A stretch of DNA of 64,000 nt from Apostichopus japonicus (GCF_037975245.1 NC_092579.1:14120678-14184677); one strand, 5' to 3'. Counted from the stretch's first letter, positions 49,368 through 63,644 are shown. Notes: a model not told the origin generated them from the sequence alone. Translations and numbers: made by a program.

Positions 49368-52300
49368 ATGAATCTTTTTCGTCTCATCGGGGATTTATCC
49401 CATCTTTTAGCCATCATTATATTGGTATGGAAAATATGGAAAACTAAATCCTGTGCTGGTAAGAAAACTTGTTTTTTACTGTCAGTAAAACTTCCTTGCA
49501 GTCTACATGCTGCAGACGTTATGGTTGTTGCAACCTAACATATTGTGTTGTACTACATATTGTAACCTTAGGTTAGGTCCAACCTTTACTTTATTACTGT
49601 ATTTCTGCTTTATATGAAACGTTTGGAACTTAGTGTAAGAACCGAGAAACCACTAAAATATTTAGACGTAACTTACGTGTATGACAATGATAACACAGCA
49701 GGCATAACGTCCGTGGCTATGGACTGGTTATCAATATCACTATCGGTAATTAATATGAGGTTACACTGTTGTGCTAATATACATGTATACACGTATTCAT
49801 ATGTTACTTAAGCCTAGGATAAGTTAGGCTAGGGAAGAACCAATATTTCCAAGTAATACTATATAACATAAGCTTAACTGAGGAAATTATGACAAACACA
49901 AAGTGATTGGAAGTTTTTTATCAGGCAGATGGTACCAACAATCATTATATTACTAGGCCTATTGAGCTTTTTGGGACATAGCCTATGATTTATGAAGAAA
50001 ATACACCACTTAATGCTGAAAAGCAAGTTTCAGCAAGATTTGCACACATCAAACTAAAGTTAGTCCAAGATCTGTGAATGCATACAAGAAATTTCTCTTA
50101 AACAAATGTATACTTATATTTACTATGATACGTAAAGTAACTTTGCATTTCTCGTTTACTTTCAGGCATCTCTGGGAAGAGTCAGGTTCTTTTTGCTTTG
50201 GTCTTCACAACACGATATGTGGATCTCTTTATCAGCTTTATATCTGTTTATAACAGTGTCATGAAAGTAGTGTACATCCTGTGTGCTTACATTACCGTAT
50301 ACTTGATCTACATCAGATTTAAAGCTACGTATGACAGCAACCATGACACATTCCGAATGGAGTTTCTGGTTGTCCCTGTTGGAGGTCTCGCATTTCTCGT
50401 TAATCATGACTTTACCCCATTGGAAGTAAGACTTGTTACAAGCATATTTTTTATTTCAATTTACTCTTAACAGTAGGATGAGCCAACACACTGTTGTGCA
50501 AGTAATTTTAAGTTTAAGTTGGAGTTAAGACAATGATGGCACAATTTACTGTGCGTTCTTACATTGTTTTAACAGAACAATAAAAAATTATAATCAAAAT
50601 GACCGATCCCGCTGGAGCTAGCTGTTCAGGAATGATTGTTAAATTGAATACCTTGTTTTTGATATCCGGGGGGCTGTAGACAAAAGTTTATCAGAAAATA
50701 CATGAACAACAGTAGGATTTTAAACCTTGAGCAAAACAGAAAGGGTAATTACAGCACAAGTGATTTTGTTGAGCCCTTTTCTTCTGTCTGTGCTGGTGGA
50801 TTAAACTTTTAAAGTGAGTTTTTAATTCATCTAGAGATTGATCAAGTTCTAATATTGATTTGAACAGGGAGCCAAGTAAAACTCATAGGCTATCTCAATG
50901 TATGCTTCCCAATCTGCTAAAGTTACTTGTATCTTTTGTTTTTCCAGATCTTGTGGACCTTCTCAATTTATCTGGAATCAATAGCCATCCTACCACAGCT
51001 CTTTATGATCAGCAAGACTGGAGAGGCAGAGACCATCACGAGTCATTATCTATTTGCCCTGGGTGCCTACCGTGCTCTCTACCTTGTCAACTGGGTCTAC
51101 CGTTTCTACTTTGAAGGATTCTTTGATCTGATCGCCATCGTAGCAGGTGTAGTCCAGACCATACTGTATTGTGACTTCTTTTACTTGTACATCACAAAAG
51201 GTACGTCCATTAAAAAAGATACTGCACAAGGTAACAGCTCTTTCCATTAAAAGAAAACAAAAACAAAGAAAGTCAAACAAAATTCTTCACTTTGGTTTGA
51301 AAAGATGGAACTGAGTGCTGTTGCTTGCCAGTTATGGGTTTCGATTACAATTGTTAACCTATGCAGTTGTGATGGTGTGTGTATTTTTGTATGTTTGTCT
51401 TTGAGAGAGAGATAGATGCCTCTGTTGTTAACACAATGTTAACAACATTGTGTTGTTAACATTGTTAACAATGTCCCCCATAATAATTTCAAGAAGCCTA
51501 TTGTTTCTATTAGGCAAAGGTCATTTCAGGTCAAAATAGTTAACATTGTAAACATGGTATCCTTAAAAAAGAGGGACTTTAATGCGTCTCAGCTCTCAAG
51601 TTTCGGTAAGAGAAAGCCTATTGTTTTATAGTGGCGGTAAAATGTCAGCAGAGGTTAGACTGTGGCAACTTTCTAAACACAATATTGCAAGTACAAAAAC
51701 TTGGATGGATCTCACACCTGATGTGTAGCTGTCCCATATGAAGAAGATGAACATTTTTGTATATAATGGAGTTAAGTTCATCGTAGGTCAACAGATTGAT
51801 GTAAATACAGTACACACAAAACACACAAAAAAGAATCCTCAAAGTATATCTGATCTCAAAAGAAAATCACTATATCAATGTGACCCAATTGCATTTTGCA
51901 TAAATTTCTGTTTGTGTTGATATCTTTTTTGTTCTTGTATTTCTGTGTTTTTATCTTGTATGTTGACCTGCTTAGTACACATGACATTGTACACGAAATC
52001 TTGGATTTTGCAGAGCTTGACATTTAGAAAAAAACCTAAATATGTTCTCCTGTTGTAGTGTATGTACATCAAAATAGAGCAGGGAGAGAAGTGAATCTTA
52101 TGGACCTACCTTGGTATAGATTAAAACTGAACGAGTGTAAAGGTGTGGTTCTGGTGGATGAACCGTCATTTGTCAGAAAATCTTGCTTTTCAGCTAAGCT
52201 ACTGCTTTAATACCAGTTTTAAGCTAACCACCACTTTTGATTTGACTTGTACAATCATATCACTTTGTACTATGTGGTGGGTGATATACTACAGTAGGAC

Positions 52301-55300
52301 AAGTTAATTATTATTACTATTTTGTGTAAACAACTAGTTGTCTGCTGGTTGGCCTGCAAAGCTGAATTTGGATTGTCCAAACAGAAATTTAGAGCGTTAA
52401 TACTATTTCCTAATTTGTTTTCTACTGGAAGAAATGAAAACCCACTGGCGATTAGCCAGTGAATAGCCTGAATTTCAAGGCCCGATGTACACTTCATTAT
52501 AGTCATGCATGACAAACCATGGCTGTTTTTATTACTTTATCTGTATTAGGAAAATAGACTTGACTTTCCAAGATAGTTGTCTCTACATAAAGCTACAGTA
52601 CATCGTAGTATTGACTGAGAGTACTGTTTTTGTACATAATGTTCTTAAAATTAGAATTGTTGAAACTGTCCTGGGTGTTTGGTAACAATTAGCAACAACC
52701 AATATCCTGTATGTTTCTGTAGGAAGTAAAGAAACACCTTTTTTGTGGCTCCAGTTCATTGTTTCCGCCAAGTTTTGAACAATAAATCAACAGATCCATT
52801 AGATTTAAATTTTGTGTTAATGTGTTGAGGTTGTGAGAGTAGGATACAGGGAGAGAGAAGGAGAGCGGGGGGTTGGGGCCTTGGGGAGGGGGAGGAGTTA
52901 GTGGACATTGGCTATAGGGAAGCCATTGCACTACTGCTAAGTGTGTTCTGTGCTGATTAGCAAAGTTTATATAGGGATGCCTTAAGTATAGTTAGAGTAC
53001 ACAGTTATTATCCTTTTGTAAAACATTTTGCTTTATTAGTACTGATAGCTTGCTTAGTCAGAGATGATGGAGCTGAATGCAATGTGGAGAGTTGAAATAG
53101 TATGTGATAGAAGCATCTCCTTCATCTCATTCTTTCGCTCTTGGCTCCAGTGTGCTGTTAGCTTACTACAGTATCAACGATAATAAGTTTCAACTAAGGC
53201 AGGTTACCATACAGTACTGATAGCAGCTCTATGTAAATTTTGACTAGTCCACGTCACTGTTGGTTATTTGCTTTAGTATCTTTCCAAATTTTACTGGTAT
53301 AGTACAGTACAGTAGGTACTTCTAGAACTGCATTGTAATGAAGCTACAGTAGAAGGGAAATATTGTAAGAAAAATGTAGTGGCCATTCACTAAATTTCAT
53401 CCCTACAGTAGACCTTTTTCATTTAGTCTGCCTTTCTACTAATCCTCCCTTTTTTGACCCCCCCCCCTTTTTTTTTTGTATCTGATGAACAATGTAGGGT
53501 TATTAAAACGCACAATTACTAAATACAATTTTTACAGTATATCCCATTGTAAAGCAGGACTACTGACTAAAACCTTCAGTAAGCCCTTGAATGACGGCTT
53601 GAAGCCCCTGGATGCAGCATCTGGATATGTATCAAATTACTCCAAATCCTATTTTTCCACCTTGTCGAAATCGGTGGCATGACCTGACAAACAACCAACT
53701 AGTCAACCATTTTTGTTCTATTCTTAACCTTCTACCTACTAATACTGGACATACACTATAAACCTAGCCAAATTTTACTAAATACGTAGGTACTCAGAGA
53801 GAATTGCAGGTGTACTCCTTAGTCCTTACCCAGTGAAATTAATAATGAGAAAGGTTACTGAGCACTGCACACTCTCTTTGTACATTAATTAGCACATGCA
53901 GTAGCAAACGATACCATCAGTCTGTCTGTAACACACCGGTGAGTTTCTCTTTGCCTTCAGATTTTATTATCCTGGCATCTGAAAAATCATACCAAGTGGA
54001 AATGCCTGATGTGTCTATCTGAATTCTAGTCCAGACCAATTTTTACTGTAAGTGAAACGAAAAAAAAAATATATACATACAAAACTTTTCGAATGCATTA
54101 TTCTCAGAAAATTGGTTCCTTACTGGTGTTAACAGACTTTCCTACATATATATATATATATACATATATATATGTAGAGCTGTCATTCATGGTATATCTG
54201 TCAGCATGACCAATGATGACATAGATTGCAGTAGTTTGCCTAATATTGGGTGATTGGTTGACATCTGGTACTGTAGAAATATTTACAAATGTATGCATAA
54301 TGATTTAGAAGTGGTGGTTACTGTATGTTTGCACAATGGCCTACATCTGAACACACTCTACTGACAGGCTGTGTGACAAAAAGAATTCTTTTGTTTCTGT
54401 TAAAATACTAAACGTACTGTAGGTACCAACAACTTGCAATCCATTATTACTGTTCTTTTCAGAGCTGTAAGTTGGAAATTAAAAAAAAACAGCATATATT
54501 ATATCTCTGCATTTCTCTCAGCAGTTGGTCAATAAATACCACAGCAGTTAAGTAAACAAGTAAATGGATGAAATAAAATTCTTCAAACAGTAACATCACA
54601 AAATCATTTAGTAAGAAGTGCTAATAACTTGGTGACAAAATCATGTGTTATGTAGACGGTGTTTTAGTTTGAACCGTAAGCTTGAGTAATTGATACACAG
54701 TATGTCAGTGTACAGTGTATACTTGTTGCAGTTACTCTCTCTAGTGTACAATACTAGCCCTGGTTTCATAGACAACTTTAGAAGAGCAATAACATTTTCA
54801 TAATCATCATCATCGGCAGGAAAGGTATCATCTCAGGATGGTCTTCCATCTTATTTGAGTTAAATGATGTGAAATTTGTAAGTTAGGTACGTAGGAGGAT
54901 GAACCTTCAAATGAAAGATTAATTTATGAACTACTGTAACTTAATCCCCCCTTCTTTTTTTTTGTGCTTAACTTTGCTCAAAAACCTTGCTGAAGGTTCC
55001 TTATCATTCAGATTAATCTCAGACCATTGTAGAATGTTTGTTAACTTTTGATACTAAAAACATCTCTGAGGGTTACAAGTGCCTTGACCATTACATTTGA
55101 CTTTGTGCATACTGTCGCATTTGATCCATGATACCGATGACTTTTGTCATTGTTGGTTGTTGTTTGTACGGTTTAAATGTGCCTCTTGTTTTTGTGCTTT
55201 GCTGTGCCTGTCTTGTGCAGTGTGCTCTGCTGTACAGTAGTTATATAGACTAAATCAGTCACTATGACCATCTCTGTTCTTTGCTTGGCTCTGCACTCCA

Positions 55301-58300
55301 ATCTGCAATTTATTAAGAGTACAGTATTTGTGTACTCCAGTGTAACCTTATCCCTGTACCCATTCCTGATATAATATCCCCCTGTCTGACTGTACCTTGT
55401 GAATATTAAACTTCCGGTAACACCACAGTACTGTCAGTAAACTTTACAGTTTGTTACATGTTACTAAATCTGAGGGCCTGTGCAACAGCACATGCTGTAC
55501 ATGTATAATACTTAAGCATACAATAGAAAATCACTAACATGTTAGCACAGCTCTCCCTTTTACCCACTTTCTTACCTTCCACCCTCCTTTTTGGTTACAA
55601 TGCAGAAGGTTCCCTAGCCTTTGCAATTGTGCTGGCATGTCTGTGTCTGTGTCTGTATCAATGCGTGTGTGTAAAGTCCTTTCCAGTGAATTAAACGGTT
55701 GATGCTTTGTCAACATGATAACTGATTCCTGGTACCTTTCTTTATACGTTGCCACATTAGTCAATAGATAACCCTCTTCATTTTGGTGTGCACAAGTTCA
55801 TTTATATTAACATACCAGTGTGGCTTACCACACTATGAATATGTTTAGACATAGTAACGACTAAACATTTACGTTTCTTGCTTTTCTTTCTTTCGGAATC
55901 TACCATTCAGAATATGAATAAACATGAGTAATGAGTGCTATCTTGATCATCTAGTTCTACCTTTGGTTCTGTAGGACCTTACTACCCTGTACTGTATGAT
56001 TGAGTGAGTTGTAGGCATACTGTAGGTTATACACCTACCAACATAACTTATAGTAGATATTTTAATCAGCCCAACTTACAATACAGTATAAACTTTCTGC
56101 GATCAGAGTGATGTGCATATAAAGTTGTACAGTATATATTTGTGGATATTGTTGCGTTCTGTTGTTGAAGAGGTCATTGGAGGGTTTTATGGTTGTTAGA
56201 TTTAAAAGTCTAACAACTATGTTGTCATGATAACACCCACCTTTGTTTTCTAAAGAGAGATGTTCATGACATTAGCTGTATGTATACTGAGTCCTATTTG
56301 TGCTCAAGTGTAGAATCTATGTCATTTAGCAATAAAGTACCTGTAAGATTCCTCCAATGTAGTTTTTGGTAGAGATTAACTGTAAAGTCAGGTCAACATA
56401 CTGTACAGTAGGTCATAAAGCAAATACTGTGTAGTGCAGTACTGTATGGTATGTAGAACCCATTTTTGGGAACAAAGGCAGTTTTGTCTGGTGGTGAAAC
56501 ACAAAATGAGGGCGATAACACATATTCTGTGTAAATCTTAAATGTCTGCCTTGGATGACTTTGTTAAATGTTGTGACTAAGAAAATAACTTTCTAAAGAC
56601 AATTATAATCATTTACTGGAGCCTTACTGTAGTTTTCTACTGTGAAGTAGTCTTGATAGAAAATTGTTCCTTTGTGCTGTTAAGAAATGCTCATAATTAA
56701 TATTATAGCCATGCAGCAACTAACTCTGGTGGCTTCACACAAACAGAGTAAAAACACCATATATATGCACAGTAATATCAGCATGGTATTAATTCAAATT
56801 CATACCAGATAGAATGATGTAGTCACAGTTAGTGCATTCATTATCACATTCCCATAAGACATTGTACCGTAGTGTGGTTTACATGAGTAAACTATGATGA
56901 TGCAGTCAGTTTGAAATTAATCTACTAAGACCGTGGGAATGGAGTAGGAGTAGCAGCTTAACTAATTGTATAGATATTACACTATTCACTGTTCTGCCAT
57001 GTTTGTGTAGTTTTCTGGTCATGTACAGTACACTACCTACTGTAGGTATGGTGTTATTTGCTTTACAGTAGAAAGAGTACACCTATGTTTTGCTTCAAGG
57101 CTTACTGACTGTCCAATATCTGGATGGGATATTGCAACAAGCTCACAAAAACCATTGAATTAACATTGAATATACATTAAATTCGTTCATTCTGGCATCC
57201 AGGGATTGGTACAGTTGCATGAAAACAGTAAATATTATCTTAGCAGTCCTGTACAATTAATTACCAGTTGTCTGTTGATGAAGGGGCTTTAATGTGGTCT
57301 CATTCTGACTGTATATATAATCTGACACTTTATGGGAGGTTAATGTTGAACTATTGCCTCTTAATGTGGTAATAATGGTTTATCAGTACTGTTTTCTTGG
57401 TACTTTGTTGTCATTAAAAAAAACTTCAATGAACCATAGGAATCCTGATTACCATAATACTTTTAACCAATGCCATTGATGTCTATTACATTGCACGTGC
57501 TGCCTTCGGTCTCTTGTACATGCTGCTCTTTGCTACACTGCCCTCTTGCCCTTCTCCTCACTACATTTGCTTCATTCGTAATTCGTTACATGCTGGTATA
57601 TTGTAGCTCTGCTTCTCCTTCTTTCTTGTGTACCTCGGTGCAACCTCTTACTGTAGTCATCAACCACATCTTTCTCCTAGCCAAGTACTTGAGCAGTACT
57701 GTATGTGTATGATATATGTATAATGTACTTTGCAATTTTTTTTTTTTCGATTGTTACTTTCGTTGCATTGCAGTTTTATACAACTTTGATTAATCATTAA
57801 CATTCAATGCGCAAAGAACCTTTGGGATTGCAACAGGACTCAAACCAGGGTTACTGTACAGTTTCTTCTACTTTACCAAATGATCTGTATCCATTAGTCG
57901 GTGGCATTCCCTACTGTATGTCAACATTTCTTAGGGTGGAGGATAGTGTTATGAAATGTCTGGTTTTGCTTTGCCAAATGCTATGCAAAAGTGGTCAAAT
58001 TGATGTACAGTATGCAGACAAGTGCAAAAAATGTAAAACAGTTTTGTGCAGAGGAACCATACTGTAGCCTTCAAAACTGCTCCAAATACATGATATTTAT
58101 ATTCCCTGGTGGGTGACTGTTAGAAGCCACAGTACCTTTGCATACTCTATAACAATGTACATACTGTACAAGCAGGGATCTCACACCCCCACCCCACCCA
58201 CCACCCCACACATTGGGATTGCCACCAACGAACGGATGTATAGCTCAACTATTATACATGAGGTTATGCTCAAAGGAATGTATTTGTAATCCTGATCCTG

Positions 58301-58591
58301 GTTGCTGCTTCGAATCCCATTCTCAGCAAAAATGTCTTTATTCTTTTCAATTTTCTTTTTGTAAATGTCCCTGTCAGTTTTCTATTGTTCATTAAGTTAC
58401 AACCGTTTGTACCGCACAGCACAGCATGACTATCTCTGGCCTGTTTTCCTTCAAATTCCACAAAACTGTCTCATATTTTTTAAAGTTGCCAGCTGTTGTT
58501 GATTGCATTTAACCTTCTCTTTCTTTCTCCCTTCTCTTTCTTTCCTTCTCCGATAGTTCTGAGAGGCAAGAGCCTGTCCTTACCTGCCTGA
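49368..58591 (+). CDS. KDELR: KDEL receptor (ER lumen protein-retaining receptor), 4 coding exons
   Basis: Exons 49368-49458, 50166-50425, 50948-51200 and 58557-58591 join to 639 nt (212 residues plus TGA), the exact length of vertebrate KDEL receptors. The protein is a seven-helix Golgi/ER membrane receptor that binds C-terminal KDEL-type signals at low pH and returns escaped chaperones to the ER through COPI vesicles. Ligand-site residues known from the family are in place: R5, R47-Y48, E117, R159, D193. Signature stretches [56 protein letters not shown] and [14 protein letters not shown] are intact. The tail [11 protein letters not shown] keeps the serine at 209 but has Ser where vertebrates have a second Lys in the COPI-binding cluster. 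Sequence is closest to KDELR2 by eye; invertebrates usually have one gene. Confidence 0.97.
51201..58556 (+). other. KDELR: KDELR last intron (7.36 kb)
   Basis: No coding exon could be supported inside. It holds an AGGTCA-type repeat near 51480-51660, a GTTAACA-rich palindromic stretch near 51427-51475, (TA)n at 54145-54175, T and C runs near 53458-53480 and a high density of TACAGTA/TACTGTA motifs from 53 to 57 kb. The frame at 57470-57712 lacks a matching splice phase and known domains. Confidence 0.8.
58557..58591 (+). CDS. KDELR: KDELR terminal coding exon (35 nt)
   Basis: After a long pyrimidine tract and CGATAG, TT completes a Val codon started at 51200, followed by [10 protein letters not shown] and TGA. 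This matches the conserved cytosolic tail of the receptor, which proves the exon despite its distance. Confidence 0.93.
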
Positions 58592-60360
58592 GGATCTGAT
58601 GTGTCACACAGAGAAAGACAGCTCAGCTCAGCTGACAAAACAAGATACAGCATTGGCCTTGGCTATTGCATTAGCGAAAAAAGTAATATTTCTTCAGTGT
58701 TCTTTTATATATGTGAAGCATCTAGTTTGCATTTTTTTTTTTCACTTCTTGGTATTAAATCTCTTTGAGACGGTGCAAACCCTTGCCTCATAGCTTTTTT
58801 TTCTCCTGAAAATACTGTTTTCATGATGTACTTGGTAAAGTCACATCGAAATAAGGTTGTGTTGTCATATATCATATTTTCTAATGCTAAGCTGAAACAG
58901 AATATGTCAGGTCCAGTAATAATGCTGCCATTTTGAGGTACAATTTCCTAGCTTCTTCAAAAGTTGTTGGAGTGCTCCATCTTTCTTGTTAGGAAATTTG
59001 TGATGATTTTGTTCTGTAATTTGCAAAGTGACAACGAGAATGGACAATGTGAAGTTTGTGAGTGAATACAGTATATCAGAAGGAAATACTGCAGCAATTA
59101 TTCTTCAGTTGTGTGAACGGTAACTTATTGTATCGACGAACCAAGATTTGTTCATCATCGTTGTAATGTGTCTCGTACCACACTGTCAGCCTGCAATGTT
59201 AATGTAACAGATTATGTCATACAATACCTGAGACGGTAACCAGCAGTTTTTCAAGACGAGGGACCAGAAGATTACTCCTTCCTCATTGACTTCAAATAAA
59301 GGAAATAGTCCTTGACATTTCATGACATTTATTGGCCGCACCAAATATTAATATGCCAGTATCGATAGTGTTAGCTTCCAACAAGAAGAGTGTATCCAAC
59401 ATGACTTAATGTATGGTATTTTTGTGGATTGAGAATAACTGAAAATAAAGTAACTTTAAAAAAATAGGTTTCCTTGGTACAGCTTCCGTAACCTTTAAGC
59501 CAAATTTCTGAATCTGTATAGTCCCATTAAGATAGATTGCCATTGATTGGTAATATTAAAGAGGTAAGGTACAAAGAAGTGAATGTTTCTGAATGGCAAG
59601 TGATGGCAAGTGATGGCAATTGATGGCAAGTGGGTAGTGTAAGAGGCTTCCTATTTTATTCTATATTTCTGATGACCACAAATGGTAGCAGAAAATAGGC
59701 TCATCTGTAGATGAAAAAAAAATGACTTAGATCTATGTAGAATAAAACTCAATCACATTTCCCTGGATGATTGCGTGTCATGATTTTGAAGAAGAAAAAG
59801 AGAAAATCAGTGTTTTAGTTTGATTCAAAGAGAACACCGAGATCCATGCCAAAAAATGTCTTTATGAAGGAGAGAAGAGCTGGTCTGTTTTCCATTGACA
59901 TTGATTTTGTGAAGGAAAGTGGCATATTGAAAGACAACATTACGTACGTTATTATTTATCTTAAGCTGTGTAAAAGAATGTTGTATCGTGTTTGAGAAGA
60001 TCTTACCAACAATGTAAGAAATATTTCATCCCTGTCGGAGATTGGGGATTCCTTTCATCCCGACCTGGATCCATTTGCTTAAGTGAAAGTTGTTAGCTTT
60101 TGATTGAAAAGATGCTGTAGAATTTTTTTCAACTATGCTAGATACAGTCCATAAATGGGATGCAGGTCTGTTACAGTCTGTGATTTCAGGGTGGATATTA
60201 AAAGCATTTATCCAAAAACTTTTGTCTTCTACAAAGTTTAAAGTTTCTCTCTTCCAGTACCAGACAAACCTGTGCTGTAGTGTTAGTTGCATGTGTGCAC
60301 TATAAAACTTCTGCATGGTATATGCTGTACCCCTGAGCTAACATTCTATCTATTTAGTGG
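58592..60360 (+). other. KDELR: KDELR 3' UTR and downstream
   Basis: No coding pattern. AATAAA at 59444-59449 is one candidate polyadenylation signal; several others follow. A short ATGGCAAGTG tandem repeat lies at 59596-59632. Confidence 0.4.
59596..59632. repeat. ATGGCAAGTG short tandem repeat
   Basis: Four near-perfect copies of the 10-bp unit ATGGCAAGTG. Confidence 0.85.
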
Positions 60361-63300
60361 TGTGGGGGGGGGGGCATTAAGTTATTCACAGGTGTCTAAC
60401 AAGAAATTCCAGTGAATTGATCTTTTTCCAAAGTGTATGGCAGTGCTCCTCCCATCGGAGGTTTGGTGACCAATCATAGTTTAATTTATGTAGTCTATTA
60501 CCAGGTAGTGTTACTTTTCCACAAATCTTCAGTTAAGAGTTATGTTTTTTCTGTAATATATTTAATGCATTTCAAATTTTCAAAAATGTTAAAAGAATGC
60601 CGCAAAGCAAAACTGTGTTTGTTTGTAATTTTTACAATGATACGTTTGGTGAATGAACATTTTGGTGAAGGAATCCGGCTGTGGTTATATATTGAAATTG
60701 ATTAAAGAGAAACTATAACTAAATGATAAACTTACTTGTCTTACTCTTACAAGGTCACATTTCAGATCTCGTATATAGGAAATATGAATGTATCTCTTTT
60801 TCTATTTTATTTAATTTTGTTTTTTTCCAAAATTATTTATGGTTGGAAATGGACAAAGTACAGTATGTCAGTGCCTTGATGCCTCTAATGTATATAAACA
60901 TCTTTGAATATACGGTGCCATGATGAAGGGGGCATTGCTCGACTGGTAGAAGGTAGTGTTAGTTTTCACAAAAATCAACTGTGTGAGTTCTGTTGGCTTG
61001 GGATTCAGACATAACTACAATGAAACCACAGGAGGACACTTCATAAACCTTTTTTTGTTACAGTTTGTAAATTCATCATTGCTGACAGATTGTCTAAATT
61101 GACATCACAGGTTTGGAGAATACCAAATTCTTTACCATCTTCCTGGTCCTCGTCCTCATTTCAATAGTTTGCTAGGTTGAGTCAATGGCTGTACTTGATG
61201 ACATTTCCAGTCGAAGCTCATGAATACTGAAATTAGAGAGGATCTTTTGTTCAACTTTTTGATTACTAACCGTAGAAAAAGTTTCTTACAAGAATAATTA
61301 CTCCTTTTAAGTAGCTGGTCTCATGAACAGCTTTCAAGATCAAACAGTTTTAGTATCGATTGTATTCTAGTGTCATGTGGGCATATCAAGGTTGTAAACC
61401 ATAAAACGTTGTCTTATATGACTCTAGGAAAAGAAAGCAAAACATCCTTTGCTGTATTTAACAATTTCACTTTATATTGTGGGAAAAATAAATAAAAGCT
61501 TGGACCACGACTGTATTTAACTGGATCTAATAAACGAAAAGTTTGTAACTTTGTATCTGCTTGTGTTTTCTTTGTGTACATACTTGACCACATCATAAGG
61601 ATTTAACCAAAATTGTTTCTGTAGAATAAATTGGCAAACCTGGCTGCAATTTCAACTCTCATTACACATTGATGCTTTCTCTAGACCCCCTCCTCATTAT
61701 ACCCCCTTCCCCTTTATACCCCTTCCCCTTATAACCATATTCTCTCCCTACCCCTTTTCTGTTTGTCATAATTCCTTAGTGGAGTGAAAGTTTATTCTAA
61801 GAAAATAAGTAGATTTGCCGTCTTTTTGTGTTATCATGGAATGTCAATGTAATACCGTTACACTTGAAACATCTACGGACACCTGCAGTATGAACAACAT
61901 TGTCCTAACCACTCCATTAGGGGTTATAAATCATGAAAATAGCTGCAACTGTTGAAAACATCCATCAATGATTTAAAATTTTACAAGCCTTTTCATGATT
62001 CTAGTTTCTAAAATTTAATTAGTTTTATTAATTAGTGAGCTAATTATACACATTGATGATGTGACTGCCTAATTTTATGTTATGTTATTCCTTTGTGTTA
62101 ACAAACATTGTTTCAAGGTCATAGAACACAGGTTTGTGGCCTAAGAGCGATTTTTTAAAATAGTTTGTCGTCTTTGAAAAGAGGAACGTCACATTATTCA
62201 AATGATATATGAGGGCTTGCATTTAGGGCTAAGATAAGACATTTTGATGAGTGCAACACTCATCTTCATAGTTTGCACATATTTAATGAGTTTCCTAGAT
62301 TAACCAAACCTTCAAATGTGTATATCTTGGAAACAAACGGACCTTTCCAAAAGATTTTGAATGAGAGTATCACACACAACAAATGTACTGAATATGAGAC
62401 AGATTGGCTAGTTGTCCATAGTTCTTCGACCAGTGTTTTGAAACGCTTCTTTGCCATTGAACTGACCACGACATGTTTTTACAAATCCAGCAGTGCTGTC
62501 CTGTAAACATCGTAAACCATTTAATCCCCCATTTACGAATATGGTCCAGAAGGTTTTGTGCCATTTCAACACGATAGTACGCAACAGTTTTGTGTGAGTC
62601 GTCACTGCATATTTAGTCGGGGGGGGGGGGGGGGGTTAAATGCAAATGTATAGAGCTTGCGCTCTCGAGGTCTAGTAGATAGACTTCCACTACTACGATT
62701 TGACACTCAAAACGTAGGATACACTAATCTAATGTAATAGCCGGGTTAGTCTGCAACAGGGAGGAAACGTTTATCCCCAAAACAGGCTCGCCAAACCGCA
62801 TGATATAGGTAACTGTCATCAGTTGTGCTCAAATAGGCTAAAAATTCAAATAGTGGTCACTGCCTTATTGATATCTGGATATAATATGGATGATCAAAGC
62901 AAATAGGAATATAATTTTGAAGTATTCTGGCTATTTTTGCATGCTCAAAGTTTTGGTCAATCAAACTGATGATGACCTTTAAATGATTAAAAGACCGCAC
63001 TGGTACCACAAGTCATGCACGAAAACCAAACCACGTTACTGATCCACCCTCAACCCAGTTCCCTTACGTCATACATGGCCAACCGTATACGTCGAAACTG
63101 ACTGTTTGACCATCGTCAGGTGTGTGCGAGTCCGTTAGAAAGTAAACATACTATTCAAAGAAACTTCACCCATGAAAGAACCCTGGCACTTAATTAACCA
63201 AACACTTAACCCCAGTCCCCTTGCATCGAGAATGAGTATGTCAATGTATGTCGTCCAGTTACAGAGTTGTTGACAATTGACAATTCATAATCACGTTAAA

Positions 63301-63420
63301 ATATGAATCTAAGAGACTGACTTCGGTCAGCTTGCGGCTTTGATAAGCCAATGATGGCTTCTTCGCGAGTTCCTGCTTGCATGAGGATCTAAAATACATA
63401 CAATACATGCATCATCGTCA
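60360..63420. other. No gene seen
   Basis: AT-rich sequence with G runs at 60364-60374 and 62618-62634 and a CCCC/TTATACC-rich stretch at 61685-61755. Short frames on both strands lack domains and splice partners. Confidence 0.45.
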
Positions 63421-63432
63421 AATGTATATCAC

Positions 63433-63492
63433 GATTCCCTTAGAAAGGGAACAATACTACACAAGATCTCAGCCAAAAGCCCGAGAACTTCA
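63433..63492 (-). ncRNA. U2 snRNA-like 5' domain (variant or pseudogene)
   Basis: Read on the minus strand from 63492, the sequence follows metazoan U2 snRNA stem I and the branch-point region: TTCTCGG.CTTTTGGCT, GAGATC, then GTGTAGTA (63455-63462 reversed), which is the U2 element that pairs with intron branch sites, then TTGTTC. A following perfect hairpin (TTCCCTT-TCT-AAGGGAA) stands where U2 has stem IIa. Beyond that the usual U2 middle, Sm site and 3' stems are not recognisable, so this may be a truncated copy, a retro-pseudogene or a chimeric small RNA. No promoter element could be assigned. Confidence 0.55.
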
Positions 63493-63644
63493 CTGACTTC
63501 CAAGTAATATTTGTACTTCTCCAGTTGTAGGCTTATCATATGCATGTACTGTTGATCAACATTGCCATTTGGTTTAACACGAGTTGTGTACCAAGAAAAT
63601 TGTGTAATATACTCCTAGCTGCAGTTGCCTTTGAACAGATAAGC

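Noticed and set aside
57470-57712. Possible alternative KDELR exon
   Set aside because: No acceptor gives the phase needed after 51200, and the protein has no similarity to the receptor tail.
58225-58325. tRNA-like stretch ending GCTTCGAATCCC
   Set aside because: Only a B-box-like motif is present; the A box and arms do not form.
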